NCBI GenBank assembly: GCA_028284195.1
Contig: JANQSE010000006.1
Coordinates: forward strand, 558,001-622,000
Source: Balneola sp.
GTDB taxonomy: Bacteria > Bacteroidota > Rhodothermia > Balneolales > Balneolaceae
DNA length: 64,000 nucleotides
Reading direction: 5' to 3'
The position numbers were made by a program, and so were the translations under genes. Within the stretch, counting starts at the first letter, position 1. Every line of letters starts with the position of its first letter. Shown here piece by piece: positions 44,305 through 53,692 of the stretch. The notes under the pieces are model-generated. The model was not told the origin of the DNA, ran no database searches, and worked only from the letters and a program-made list of their open reading frames with translations.

Positions 44305-44991
44305 TTACTTCCAGGTTTTTGATGCAGGAGTAGCATCGTTTTTATCCTGGGTCTGGATCATATCTACCAGAGAAAGCCCCGTATTCCAGCCTTCATCTCT
44401 ATCCCGGACTGAATGTATATTGTTCTCTTCCTGAAAATCCCAAAAATTTCCAAACTGGGTATTTTTATAAGTTTTCAAATACTCTAACCGGTCCTCAAGA
44501 TCTTCTTTTGGAACCAGTAACCGTTCTTTATCATATATTGCATCTTCTCTTGACTCGAATACAATATCATAATCTTTACTCATTACTATAGCCTCCTCAG
44601 GGCAAACTTCCTCGCAGTAGCCACAATAAATACATCGAAGCATATTTATTTCAAAAAAGTCAGGAAACCGTTCCTTTTCATCCTCTGTCTCAGAGGCTTG
44701 CATACTAATTGCCAATGGAGGGCACGCTCTGGCACATAAACCGCAAGCTACACAGCGTTCTTTTCCGTTATCCTCAACTAAAACCGGCCGCCCTCTGAAA
44801 ATAGCCGGCGGGGTCCATTTTTCTTCCGGATAATTCATTGTGAATTTAGGCCGGAACATTTGCTTGAAAGTGTACCAAAGGCCTTTAAAAATTTCAGGAA
44901 GGTAAATTTTTTCCAGGAAGTTCAGCTTCCGCTCATTTTTATAATTGCTGCTCAGAGCATTTAGAACTGGTTTTTCAAGGTTCTTAGCCAT
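44305..44991 (-). CDS. nuoI: NuoI-like 2[4Fe-4S] ferredoxin subunit
   Basis: 228 residues. Two full cluster motifs, [12 protein letters not shown] and [12 protein letters not shown], are spaced as in complex I subunit NuoI, with the usual N-terminal helix ([14 protein letters not shown]) that docks on the membrane arm. The C-terminal 80 or so residues after the second cluster are longer than in E. coli NuoI. No other nuo gene is in the window, so this copy stands apart from its expected operon beside der. It may be the genome's only nuoI or a paralogue for another complex. Confidence 0.85.
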   Translation of the reverse strand: MAKNLEKPVLNALSSNYKNERKLNFLEKIYLPEIFKGLWYTFKQMFRPKFTMNYPEEKWTPPAIFRGRPVLVEDNGKERCVACGLCARACPPLAISMQASETEDEKERFPDFFEINMLRCIYCGYCEEVCPEEAIVMSKDYDIVFESREDAIYDKERLLVPKEDLEDRLEYLKTYKNTQFGNFWDFQEENNIHSVRDRDEGWNTGLSLVDMIQTQDKNDATPASKTWK

Positions 44992-45078
44992 CAGTTTGAT
45001 TGGGAATACAATTCGAATTAACGGTTAAAAATAAACCTTTGCAGCATCAGCATCAAAGTTTATTCTGGTATTTATGTA

Positions 45079-46386
45079 TTATTTTTGGCGAAATATCATA
45101 GTTATCGGAACACCTTTAAACTTGTAGCGTTCGCGCAGCTGGTTTTCAATAAACCGCCGGTAGTTTGGAGGCAGATCCTGAGGGCTGTTCATAAAAAATT
45201 TAAATACAGGTGGGTTTGATTTAACCTGAGTTGCATATTGAATTTTTAGCTGACGGCCTCTTTTCATTGGTAAGGGTCGCAAAGACAAAACCTCTTCAAC
45301 AAAATTATTAAGCTCGGAAGTACCTATCTCCTTCTTTCTTTCCTGAATTACCTCTTCTGCCAAATCCATAACCTTATGAACTCTTTTCTTATTAAGGGCC
45401 GAGATCGTCAAGATTGGCACATAATTCAGCATTGGAGTAGCTTGATAGATGTATTGTTCAAATTCTTTTACTGTATTAGTGTCTTTATCAGTAACCAAAT
45501 CCCATTTATTCAGCAGAATAATTAGGCCCTTGTTGTATTTTTCTGCCTCACGTAACACTCTTTTGTCCTGATCTTCAAATCCTCTTATTGCATCCAGCAT
45601 CAAAACAGCTACATCACATTCTTGTATGGCTTTTGCGGTACGAACCGTGCTATAAAATTCGATATTCTCTTTAACCTTTGCTCTTTTTCTCAGGCCAGCG
45701 GTATCAACAAGAATGTAATCTCTGTCATTGTAGATCAATTTACTGTTAATAGAATCCCTTGTCGTTCCAGCAATATCAGTAACGATTGAACGCTCATCAT
45801 TAAGTAGTGCATTAACAAGGCTGCTCTTGCCAACATTAGGCCGGCCTATAAATGCAATTTTTGGGGAAGAATCTTCAACTTCGGGTTCAATTTCAGGCAG
45901 TAACTCAGCGACTTTATCCATTAACTCGCCCGTTCCCGTACCGCTTATAGCCGAAATTGGAAATATCTCATCGAACCCTAGTTCATAAAATTCAGTGGCG
46001 TTTAAGCGTCTGGTTTCATTGTCGGCCTTATTTGCTACAAGCAAAACAGGTTTTTCCTGCTGGCGAAGCAATTGAGAAACCGATTTATCGAGTGTATTTA
46101 TACCATATTCTGTATCAACCACTAAAAGAATTATATCAGATTCTTCCAGAGCTATATGTACTTGCTCCCTGATACCAACTACCATAACGTCCGTATCGTC
46201 AGGTAAATAGCCTCCCGTATCAATTACATTAAAATCTTTCCCATTCCAATATGATTTACCATAATGCCGATCTCTGGTTACGCCATATTCATCATGAACG
46301 ATCGCTTTTCTTTGCCCAATTAATCTGTTAAATATGGTTGACTTGCCTACATTAGGCCTTCCTACAATGGAAACTACTGGAAGCAT
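45079..46386 (-). CDS. der: Ribosome assembly GTPase Der
   Basis: Double GTPase needed for 50S ribosomal subunit assembly. It has 435 residues. The first G domain has GRPNVGKST, DTGGY and NKAD. The second has GRPNVGKSS, DTAGLRKR and NKWD. A KH-like domain follows, ending PITMIFRQK. A TATCTTTG box is 33 bp upstream. An 87-bp gap separates it from the NuoI-like gene. Confidence 0.98.
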   Translation of the reverse strand: MLPVVSIVGRPNVGKSTIFNRLIGQRKAIVHDEYGVTRDRHYGKSYWNGKDFNVIDTGGYLPDDTDVMVVGIREQVHIALEESDIILLVVDTEYGINTLDKSVSQLLRQQEKPVLLVANKADNETRRLNATEFYELGFDEIFPISAISGTGTGELMDKVAELLPEIEPEVEDSSPKIAFIGRPNVGKSSLVNALLNDERSIVTDIAGTTRDSINSKLIYNDRDYILVDTAGLRKRAKVKENIEFYSTVRTAKAIQECDVAVLMLDAIRGFEDQDKRVLREAEKYNKGLIILLNKWDLVTDKDTNTVKEFEQYIYQATPMLNYVPILTISALNKKRVHKVMDLAEEVIQERKKEIGTSELNNFVEEVLSLRPLPMKRGRQLKIQYATQVKSNPPVFKFFMNSPQDLPPNYRRFIENQLRERYKFKGVPITMIFRQK

Positions 46387-46418
46387 TTATGAATTCGTAT
46401 TTATAAATTAGAAGCGGA

Positions 46419-46426
46419 CAAAGATA
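46419..46426 (-). promoter_or_regulatory. Candidate -7 box before der
   Basis: Minus-strand TATCTTTG, the same octamer as before sufB, 32 bp upstream of the der start codon. No TTG at the -33 spacing was found. Confidence 0.35.
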
Positions 46427-46448
46427 CAATTAATATCGTTCAACTATT

Positions 46449-46706
46449 ATGCTAAAAACCTTCTATGAAAACCTTGGATTTTTTGGAGCTCTTATCCTGG
46501 CGTTAGGCTTGTTTGTGTTTTTTATTCTTTGGGTGGCTGGTTTAGCAGGCATTACTTTGCCAGTTGATGGCGGTAAACCCCGAGGTTCTAAACTGCAAAT
46601 ATTAATAGCTATATTGATCCCTTTTTATCCCGTATTCTGGATATTTTATGAGATGTACCGGCAGCGGAAGTTTATTAACCAAAAAAATAACGATCTGGCT
46701 ACTTAG
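46449..46706 (+). CDS. Small two-helix membrane protein
   Basis: 85 residues with two hydrophobic helices (about 10-34 and 49-66) joined by a Gly/Pro/Lys loop, and a basic, Asn-rich tail. Function is not recognised. It is divergent from der, with 62 bp between the starts, and is followed by a short GC-rich hairpin with T run. Confidence 0.7.
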   Translation: MLKTFYENLGFFGALILALGLFVFFILWVAGLAGITLPVDGGKPRGSKLQILIAILIPFYPVFWIFYEMYRQRKFINQKNNDLAT

Positions 46707-46721
46707 TAAATGATTGGCTTT

Positions 46722-46739
46722 GGGGCCACCGCCCCTTTT
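46722..46739 (+). terminator. Possible terminator after the small membrane protein
   Basis: GGGGC, loop CACC, GCCCC, then TTTT. The stem is only 5 bp but all G-C, and it is well placed between convergent genes. Confidence 0.5.
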
Positions 46740-46772
46740 ACTAATGCTTAATTATTTTGTTTTGGATTGTCA

Positions 46773-48050
46773 TTAAAACGTTGGATTTAATCTAATCCAA
46801 AACGTTGTGAACCCTTCGGAGCCTTCTAAAGGCGTTGCAATTTCTAAGCGTAAGAAACTAAGCCCAACCCCTCCTCCAATGTTATGCGTGAGCCGGTCGA
46901 AGTTAAAGTTATTAAACCCAGAGAATGGATCTTTAGAATTGTTATTCACAAAATCAGTCCAGCCGGAATCCATAAACACAGAAAGGTAAAGTCCATCAAG
47001 ATCTAGATGCCCACCATGAAAATGAAAAATATCACCAAATATCAATTCTGCATTACTCATTAGCATTTTGTTGCCTCTATAAAACTTATAGCCTGATGCT
47101 CTTAATGATCCAATACCACCTAAAGCAAAGCTCTTGAAGTCAGGAGCCTGCCCGGTAATTGAACCTCCCATCAATCTAATCTTAAGAAGGGTACTCCTAT
47201 CCAGTTTAAGATAACTTAGAGAAGTGACCTCATATTTATTGTAAGCGAAATCGTTCTTCATCCCCTTTGCATCGGAGAGTTCTGCACTAGCAGCCAGCTT
47301 ACTTGTAAATGAACGATTTCTCGTTAAACTATTTTTATTAAGTGTAAGCTTTAGGCCAATACTTTCCTGATAAATCTTATCTGTTCTGGCATCAATCGCA
47401 GGATTTATTCTTTCAATGTTTCCGTGTCCAAAAAGAGCATAATCTGTATTATTTAGCACACTTGAATACGTAGTGTAATTATAGCTCGCGGCCAAAGCCA
47501 TAAACCTTCCCAGCTCTAATTCTGAATAAAAACCATACCCTTCGGCTTTATAGTAATCATGGTAATCATAACCTGCAGTAAGCGAAGTAAGAGTATTTTC
47601 TGTTAAACTTGTTCTCCAAAAATCATCAGTAGTAGTCGTGTTAAGTATTTCTGCTCCAAATAAAAATGCCCGTCCAATGTGTTTGCTTACTCCGGCCCTA
47701 TATTGCCATTCTTCCTGCCCGATAGAATATCCTGCATAACCATCAATGGAAACCCCATCTATATCGAACAATCCAAAACCGTGGTTGTCAAAGTCAGAGC
47801 CAATACCCAAAAACAAAGCATCTACCCTGTTATACCGTATTGATTGATTTGAAGGAAGCAAACGGTAATTACCAAATTGATTGTCGTTCTCATAATCATT
47901 AAAAAACTCATAGCTTATTCCGTTTGATTGATGAAAATGATAGTAATGTGATTTTTTATGTTTGTGTTTGTAATAGTGATAATGCTGAGCAGAAGACGAA
48001 ACTGAAAAGAAAAACACAAAAAAAAGAGAAGTACAAACTATTTTTTTCAT
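46773..48050 (-). CDS. Omp85-like outer-membrane barrel with His/Tyr-rich head
   Basis: 425 residues. The signal peptide ends SSSAQ and is directly followed by a cluster of His, Tyr and Lys (HYHYYKHKHKKSHYYHFHQ, about 23-41). The rest is a beta-barrel of the surface-antigen type: GGIGSLRASGYKFYRGN holds the LRG-like loop, with late strands HNIGGGVGLSFLRLEIATPLEGS and the ending FTTFWIRLNPTF. No POTRA domains are seen. The head could bind Cu, Zn or Ni, which is inference. It stands alone on its strand with 98 bp upstream. Confidence 0.8.
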   Translation of the reverse strand: MKKIVCTSLFFVFFFSVSSSAQHYHYYKHKHKKSHYYHFHQSNGISYEFFNDYENDNQFGNYRLLPSNQSIRYNRVDALFLGIGSDFDNHGFGLFDIDGVSIDGYAGYSIGQEEWQYRAGVSKHIGRAFLFGAEILNTTTTDDFWRTSLTENTLTSLTAGYDYHDYYKAEGYGFYSELELGRFMALAASYNYTTYSSVLNNTDYALFGHGNIERINPAIDARTDKIYQESIGLKLTLNKNSLTRNRSFTSKLAASAELSDAKGMKNDFAYNKYEVTSLSYLKLDRSTLLKIRLMGGSITGQAPDFKSFALGGIGSLRASGYKFYRGNKMLMSNAELIFGDIFHFHGGHLDLDGLYLSVFMDSGWTDFVNNNSKDPFSGFNNFNFDRLTHNIGGGVGLSFLRLEIATPLEGSEGFTTFWIRLNPTF

Positions 48051-48148
48051 AACTATGATGATTTGATTAACGGAAAGAAGTTATATGAATAAAGCGAGCA
48101 TTACAACGTAAACAAACACGAATAAGATTCAACAAAGTTACAGTGTAC

Positions 48149-48685
48149 TCAGCTAAACACTTGTATCAAAAATTGGATGTGTCCACTCAGGTCTTTACCT
48201 ATTAGCTCGGCTCCTTTTCGAATATCTTCTCTGGGCACGCTTTCCGCAAACTTTAATGTCTTTAGCTTTTTATTCACCGATCTAACCTTCATTCCTTCAA
48301 AACCTGTTGGGCGCATTAATGAAACCGCATGCATAAAACCTGAAAGTTCATCACAGGCAAACAAATAGCGTTCAATTTCTGTTTCAGGATATTTCCTGGT
48401 TCGTTCAGGAGCATGTGCTTTAATTGCATCGAGTACAACATCCGGATATCCTGCTTGCGGTAATATTTCATTCACCGCTTTATTTGGATGTTCATCTGGA
48501 AATTTTTCCCAATCTAAGTCATGAAGCAGGCCGGCTACCCACCATTCCTCTATCTGTCCATCATTTTTACCTAGTTCATTAGCATAAGCTTCCATAGCTT
48601 TTGCAACCATTTTTGAATGATGTAAAAGGCTTTCACCAGTAATATAAGAGTGTAATAGTTTGAGCGATTCTTTTCTTGTAATCAT
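48149..48685 (-). CDS. HD-domain hydrolase
   Basis: 178 residues from the ATG at 48685 (MITRKESLKL); an in-frame start at 48739 would add 18 residues and is less likely. H41 in LLHHSKMV, HD in LLHDLDWEKFPDEHP and the later HAPERTRKYP and CDELSGF supply the metal ligands of the HD superfamily. These proteins are usually phosphohydrolases on nucleotides. The neighbouring thymidine kinase makes a nucleotide role plausible but unproven. Confidence 0.85.
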   Translation of the reverse strand: MITRKESLKLLHSYITGESLLHHSKMVAKAMEAYANELGKNDGQIEEWWVAGLLHDLDWEKFPDEHPNKAVNEILPQAGYPDVVLDAIKAHAPERTRKYPETEIERYLFACDELSGFMHAVSLMRPTGFEGMKVRSVNKKLKTLKFAESVPREDIRKGAELIGKDLSGHIQFLIQVFS

Positions 48686-48827
48686 AGTTACTACAGTTTT
48701 TTTTGAAAGAGAGGATAATATGCCAAGATGAATTTTCAAAAATATGATGAAATGCTGCCTTTCCTTTTGTTACTTCCCCTGATATATTCCTTATGATTAG
48801 CAATAGCTCAAATAAATAAATTTTTGA

Positions 48828-49484
48828 ATGATAAATGAACCCTCGTTTGCTCCAAGAGAATTTGGTTGGATAGAAGTTGTTTGTGGAGGAATGTTTAGTG
48901 GAAAAACGGAAGAACTTATACGAAGAGCTAAACGAGCCCACATAGCCGGGCAGGAAATAGTTGTAGTAAAACCTGCATTAGACAAACGGTACAGCGACAC
49001 AGAAGTAGTGTCTCATAATGAAACAGCATTGCCAAGTATTTTAGTAGATACAGCAGATCAGATTGTACTCTTAACCTCTTCAGCACAGGTGGTTTGCATT
49101 GATGAAGCTCAGTTCTTTGACGATCGTATTGTGGACATTGCTAATGTGCTTGCTAACGAAGGCAAGCGGGTTATTATCGCAGGTTTAGATATGGATTTTG
49201 AAGGTAAACCATTCGGGCCTATGCCCAACTTATTGGCAATTGCCGAATATGTTACAAAATTACATGCTGTTTGTGCCGAAAGTGGAATGATGGCAAATTT
49301 CTCGCAACGGGTTATAGAAGATACCAATAAAGTACTGGTAGGTGAATATGATGCTTATGAACCCAGAGCCCGGCATTGCTTCCGCCCTTCTATCGACAGA
49401 AGGCGGGGCCGTCCTATTCGCCCTTTCATACAACCCGACACGGAATCTCTTGGAAAGGAAAACATCAACATAGAAAACTCTTAA
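48828..49484 (+). CDS. tdk: Thymidine kinase (type II)
   Basis: Phosphorylates thymidine with ATP in the salvage pathway. It has 218 residues. Walker A is GGMFSGKTEEL (20-30). The catalytic region is CIDEAQFF, followed by GLDMDFEGKPFG. The lasso region that normally holds zinc through two Cys pairs reads CAESGMMANFSQR and YEPRARHCF, so only one Cys of each pair is kept. The stop overlaps the nupC start (TAATG), which links thymidine uptake and phosphorylation. Confidence 0.95.
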   Translation: MINEPSFAPREFGWIEVVCGGMFSGKTEELIRRAKRAHIAGQEIVVVKPALDKRYSDTEVVSHNETALPSILVDTADQIVLLTSSAQVVCIDEAQFFDDRIVDIANVLANEGKRVIIAGLDMDFEGKPFGPMPNLLAIAEYVTKLHAVCAESGMMANFSQRVIEDTNKVLVGEYDAYEPRARHCFRPSIDRRRGRPIRPFIQPDTESLGKENINIENS

Positions 49485-50815
49485 TGGAAAATATACTTCG
49501 GGGACTATTGGGAATGGCAGCTATTATTGGTATTGCTTTTGCCCTTTCAAATAATAAAAAAGAAGTTAACTGGAGATTAGTTGGTACTGGATTAGCTATC
49601 CAGTTTGTACTTGCTATCTTCATACTTAAATCAAATCAGCTTGAAGCATTCTTCTCCCCTCTTGGCTGGCCAAAACTTCTGTTTAAATACGTTGCAAGCT
49701 TTTTTGTAATAGTTTTGCAATATACTACAGAAGGTGCCTCATTCTTATTCAGCATGCTTGGCAAAGGCCCGGAATATGAAGAAAGTTTTGGGGTAATTTT
49801 TGCTTTCCAGGTGCTTCCTACCATTATATTCTTTGCCTCTTTAACAGCTCTTTTATATCACTATGGGGTACTTCAGTTCATAGTAAAAGTACTTTCGAAA
49901 GGGATGCAAAAGCTGTTAGGTACATCTGGGGCAGAAACTCTTTCAGTTATTTCAAACATATTTGTAGGACAAACCGAAGCACCGCTGGTTATTAAACCAT
50001 TCATCGAGAAAATGACAAAGTCAGAATTGCTTGCGGTAATGACAGGTGGGATGGCAACCATCGCCGGTGGTGTAATGGCTGCCTATGTAGCAATGTTGGG
50101 AACTTCTTTTGCGGCAGCTAATGGATTAGAAATTCAAGTTGCTCAACAATTATTTGCAGAGCGGCTGCTTGGTGCAAGCTTGATGGCGGCGCCGGCTGCG
50201 TTAGTGATTGCTAAGATCTTGTACCCAGAGACAGAAGAAGCTGCTACAGCAGGTGATGTTACTATCGCCGTTGAAAAAGTAGATGCCAATGGAATTGATG
50301 CGGCTGCATCTGGGGCAAGTGTAGGATTAAAACTTGCTTTAAATGTGGGAGCTATGTTGTTGGCATTCATTGCATTACTAGCAATGTTTAATGGTCTTTT
50401 TGGATGGATAAGTGACTTAACAGGACTAACCGGCCTTATCGGGTCACAGCTAAGCATTGAAATGGTGTTGGGATGGCTGCTGGCTCCTGTTGCATGGATC
50501 ATAGGAGTTCCTTGGTCTGATGCCACAACTATGGGCAGTTTGATCGGTACTAAAATTGTTCTTAATGAGTTTGTAGCTTATTTGAAACTGGCAGACGAAG
50601 TTGCAGGATCAACGATCTCAGCCAAAACTATTGCTATGGCAACATTTGCTTTGTGCGGGTTTGCTAATTTTTCTTCTATTGCCATTCAAATAGGCGGTAT
50701 TGGCGGATTAGCCCCCAACCGTAAATCAGATTTGGCAAAATTTGGGCTTAAAGCTGTTTTTGCTGGTACAATGGCAACAATGATGACTGCGACCATAGCA
50801 GGAATGCTTTTTTAG
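49484..50815 (+). CDS. nupC: Concentrative nucleoside transporter (NupC/CNT family)
   Basis: Ion-coupled nucleoside importer of the inner membrane. It has 443 residues from the ATG overlapping the tdk stop; a frame from 49376 would add 36 residues inside tdk. Typical CNT stretches are VFAFQVLPTIIFFASL (preceded by SFG), GQTEAPLVIKPFI, MTGGMATIAGGVMAAYV, SLMAAPAALVIAKI and the final CGFANFSSIAIQIGGIGGLAP. Some 170 residues in the middle carry an inserted acidic loop (ETEEAATAGDVTIAVEKVDANG), as in many bacterial CNTs. Confidence 0.94.
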   Translation: MENILRGLLGMAAIIGIAFALSNNKKEVNWRLVGTGLAIQFVLAIFILKSNQLEAFFSPLGWPKLLFKYVASFFVIVLQYTTEGASFLFSMLGKGPEYEESFGVIFAFQVLPTIIFFASLTALLYHYGVLQFIVKVLSKGMQKLLGTSGAETLSVISNIFVGQTEAPLVIKPFIEKMTKSELLAVMTGGMATIAGGVMAAYVAMLGTSFAAANGLEIQVAQQLFAERLLGASLMAAPAALVIAKILYPETEEAATAGDVTIAVEKVDANGIDAAASGASVGLKLALNVGAMLLAFIALLAMFNGLFGWISDLTGLTGLIGSQLSIEMVLGWLLAPVAWIIGVPWSDATTMGSLIGTKIVLNEFVAYLKLADEVAGSTISAKTIAMATFALCGFANFSSIAIQIGGIGGLAPNRKSDLAKFGLKAVFAGTMATMMTATIAGMLF

Positions 50816-50859
50816 ATAAACAACAAGAAAGACCAACAAAATTAGATCCATCACAAAAA

Positions 50860-52794
50860 ATGAGAACATACAGTAAAGCGCTTGGTTTGTGCGCATTTAT
50901 CTTAACACTTTGTTCATCGTTTATTTTAGCACAGACAAAAAACGATAAAACTACAGTAGGCACTGTTGGTAAACAGAAAATTACCTACGGAGAATTAAAG
51001 AAGAACATTAATCAATCAAGTACTTCAACCTACTCTCTCTCTGAATTGGAAGAGTTTTTACCTATTTACCTTGACTATATAGCCAAAATACAATTTGCCA
51101 AAAATGAAGGTATTTTCAACAACGAAACCCTGAACGCCGAACTGGATGTGTATTCCAAACAAGCAGCTTACTCCTATTGGCTGGATAACAAGATTAAACC
51201 AACCGAGTTTCAGAAATACTATAATCGTGCAACAACCGAGATCAAAAGCCAGCATTTATTAATATCCATTCCCAAAAACGCACCCCCTGAAGATACCCTT
51301 GCTGCTTATAAAAAGCTTATTGAGGCCCGCAATAAGTTCCTTAGCGGATCAACAATTGCGAAGCTTGATCCTGAATACTCAAGCAAACAAAATGGTCGGT
51401 CTATGGGTGGAGATTTACCTTGGTTTAGTGTTGGGACCACGGTAAAAGAATTTGAAGATGTTATTTATACATTAAAAGCTGGTGACATCTCTATGCCCTT
51501 TAGAACTCAATTTGGATACCATATCGTTTATGTTCAGGATATCAGAGAAAGAACTCCGGCCCGAAATGTATCGCATATATTTACTCGAGCTAATGTAAAT
51601 GGTTCGAAAGAAAAAATAGACTCAGCTTTTGATGCACTTAAGCAAGGCCGCCCTTGGTATGAGGTTGTAACAGAATTTTCTGATGATAATCTTTCTGTTC
51701 AAAAAGGAGGAAATATTGGCTGGGTAAGCTATGGCCGGTTTAATTCAGATTTTGTTGACAAAATTATGCAGTTAGATCCTGATTCAAAGTACTCAGAACC
51801 TATTGCAACAGTATATGGATATCACATATTTAAACTTGATTCTGTTCAAAGCTTTAAATCCGCGCAGCAAAAAGAAGAGTTTTATACGAAGCAGTTTTTA
51901 GACTCACCAAATTATAAGAAGAGTAACACCTTTGTAACGAATTGGTTTAAAAAAGAATACAAAAGCTCTGTTAATAAAGAAGTACTAGCTTTGTACGAAG
52001 ACTTTATAGAATCAAAGGGAACAATAACTATAAACGAGATAGCCGAACCTACCTTCTCCAACAAAATCATTTATCAATTCAACAACTATTCTTTCAGTGT
52101 TTCAGATTTTCATAAATATCTTATAAAAGCTCATACAACCGTAGAAGCAAAAAATTACCAGAATAATTGGATCGATGAATTCATAACAGCTTCCATTGAT
52201 AGCAAGATCACTGAAATGGCAGTACAAGAGTTTGATGGCTTTCAATCAGAAATTGATAATTACAGAAAAGGTCTGGCCGTGTTTCAGGTAAATGACCAAC
52301 ACCTGTGGAACGCAGAGACTGTTGATTCCACACTGTTGATGAAAAGGTTTAATTCAAACAGAGATCAATACACCTACCCTACCCGTTATTATTACCACCT
52401 CATTAGTGCCCGGCAGGACACAAACCTGCAAAAAGCTGTTGATTTTATACAGGAAGGCAATCATCCGGATAGCATACGAACTTTATACAAAAGTATAGCT
52501 GTTACCCACGATTCGACAGGCATATTTACCGATAAACCATTCAATAAGCTTCAGACAATGCAGGAAAAAAGCTTCTCAGAAGTATTTAACTACAAAAATA
52601 GAAATACCCGATTTTACCTAAACAAAATATTACCTGCACGCAGAATGACTTTTGAAGAAGCATTTGCAAAGCTCTTAACCGAATACCAACCTGAACGAGA
52701 GAAAAAATGGATGGACAAACTTAGAAAAAGATATAAAGTAAAAGCCGATTTTAAGAAATTGAAAAAAGCTTATAACAAAGATACCGGTTTATAA
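50860..52794 (+). CDS. Periplasmic PpiC/SurA-type peptidyl-prolyl isomerase (two parvulin domains)
   Basis: 644 residues with a Sec signal peptide (about 8-25, ending ILAQ). A SurA-like N-terminal helical part has the VGTVGKQKITYGELKK motif. Two parvulin domains follow: about 128-232 (SQHLLISIPKNAP, MGGDLPWFSVG, FGYHIVYVQ) and about 237-335 (VSHIFTRA, GGNIGWVSYGRF, YGYHIFKLD). The 300-residue C-terminal extension is unassigned. It is the first of three foldase-type genes in a row, so it probably assists outer-membrane protein folding. Confidence 0.88.
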   Translation: MRTYSKALGLCAFILTLCSSFILAQTKNDKTTVGTVGKQKITYGELKKNINQSSTSTYSLSELEEFLPIYLDYIAKIQFAKNEGIFNNETLNAELDVYSKQAAYSYWLDNKIKPTEFQKYYNRATTEIKSQHLLISIPKNAPPEDTLAAYKKLIEARNKFLSGSTIAKLDPEYSSKQNGRSMGGDLPWFSVGTTVKEFEDVIYTLKAGDISMPFRTQFGYHIVYVQDIRERTPARNVSHIFTRANVNGSKEKIDSAFDALKQGRPWYEVVTEFSDDNLSVQKGGNIGWVSYGRFNSDFVDKIMQLDPDSKYSEPIATVYGYHIFKLDSVQSFKSAQQKEEFYTKQFLDSPNYKKSNTFVTNWFKKEYKSSVNKEVLALYEDFIESKGTITINEIAEPTFSNKIIYQFNNYSFSVSDFHKYLIKAHTTVEAKNYQNNWIDEFITASIDSKITEMAVQEFDGFQSEIDNYRKGLAVFQVNDQHLWNAETVDSTLLMKRFNSNRDQYTYPTRYYYHLISARQDTNLQKAVDFIQEGNHPDSIRTLYKSIAVTHDSTGIFTDKPFNKLQTMQEKSFSEVFNYKNRNTRFYLNKILPARRMTFEEAFAKLLTEYQPEREKKWMDKLRKRYKVKADFKKLKKAYNKDTGL

Positions 52795-52795
52795 C

Positions 52796-53692
52796 ATGGC
52801 CAGATTTTTATTTATCGCTCTAGGCATGCTGTTTTTTATGCAATGCTCACCAAAAGCAGTAGATAAGGAAACTGTATATGCACAAGTTGGTTCTGAAACA
52901 CTTAGCCTTCAAGAAGCTAAGGCGCAAATACCGGCTACCATATTTCAACGAGATAGTATTGCTGCTTACGAAACGTTTAAAGAAGATTGGATTCAGAACC
53001 AGCTAATACTCCGGGAAATCGAGCGGCTTGATATCGAAAATCTAACCGAGGTACAACAAAAGTTAAAGCGAGTAAAAACGGAGATGCTGCTTGCCAGTTT
53101 CCAGGATGCTATCATGAGTTCATTGTCAAACGAGAGCGAAGTAACCACCGAAGAAGCACGCAATTATTATCAGAAGAACAAAGAAAAATTTTTACTGGAT
53201 GAAAGGTTTATTCGTTTCAGGCATCTGGTTGCCACTACCCGTCAAAATGCAGAACTGGCAAAACGTGATTTAATGAGAGGATTAAGTTGGGAAAATGTAG
53301 CAAACAAATATTCATTAAATCCTGAATTAAGGATCAGAGATGCTTCACGATTTTGGCCTGCCTCTATCGCTTTGAGTGATTATGGAGTGTTAAACAGATA
53401 TTTGCAGGTCATTGGGGTTTCAGAAATTTCCATCATTGAAAATATAAATGGGCAATTTCACTTCGTTCAACTTCTCGAAGAAAAAACGGAAGGTGAACAT
53501 CCTGAATTAGAATGGCTTATTGAACAGGTTAGGCAATGGTTAATCCTTGAAAAAAAACGAATTGCTTACAATACCTACGTAAAGAATCTTTATCTTGCGG
53601 CACAAGCCAATAATGAAATACAGATTTATAACGTTCTTCCTGAACAATCAAATCAGATAAATATTCCTGATTCATCGAACTCAAATAAATAA
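52796..53692 (+). CDS. SurA-like periplasmic lipoprotein
   Basis: 298 residues. The lipobox FMQC gives a lipidated C17. YAQVGSETLSLQEAKAQIPA is a SurA N-terminal-type start, followed by helices and a degenerate parvulin-like segment (EERFIRFRHLVATTR-like, FHFVQLLEE). No clean rotamase active site is visible, so it is more likely a chaperone than an isomerase. It sits 1 bp after the previous foldase and overlaps surA by one base. Confidence 0.78.
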   Translation: MARFLFIALGMLFFMQCSPKAVDKETVYAQVGSETLSLQEAKAQIPATIFQRDSIAAYETFKEDWIQNQLILREIERLDIENLTEVQQKLKRVKTEMLLASFQDAIMSSLSNESEVTTEEARNYYQKNKEKFLLDERFIRFRHLVATTRQNAELAKRDLMRGLSWENVANKYSLNPELRIRDASRFWPASIALSDYGVLNRYLQVIGVSEISIIENINGQFHFVQLLEEKTEGEHPELEWLIEQVRQWLILEKKRIAYNTYVKNLYLAAQANNEIQIYNVLPEQSNQINIPDSSNSNK

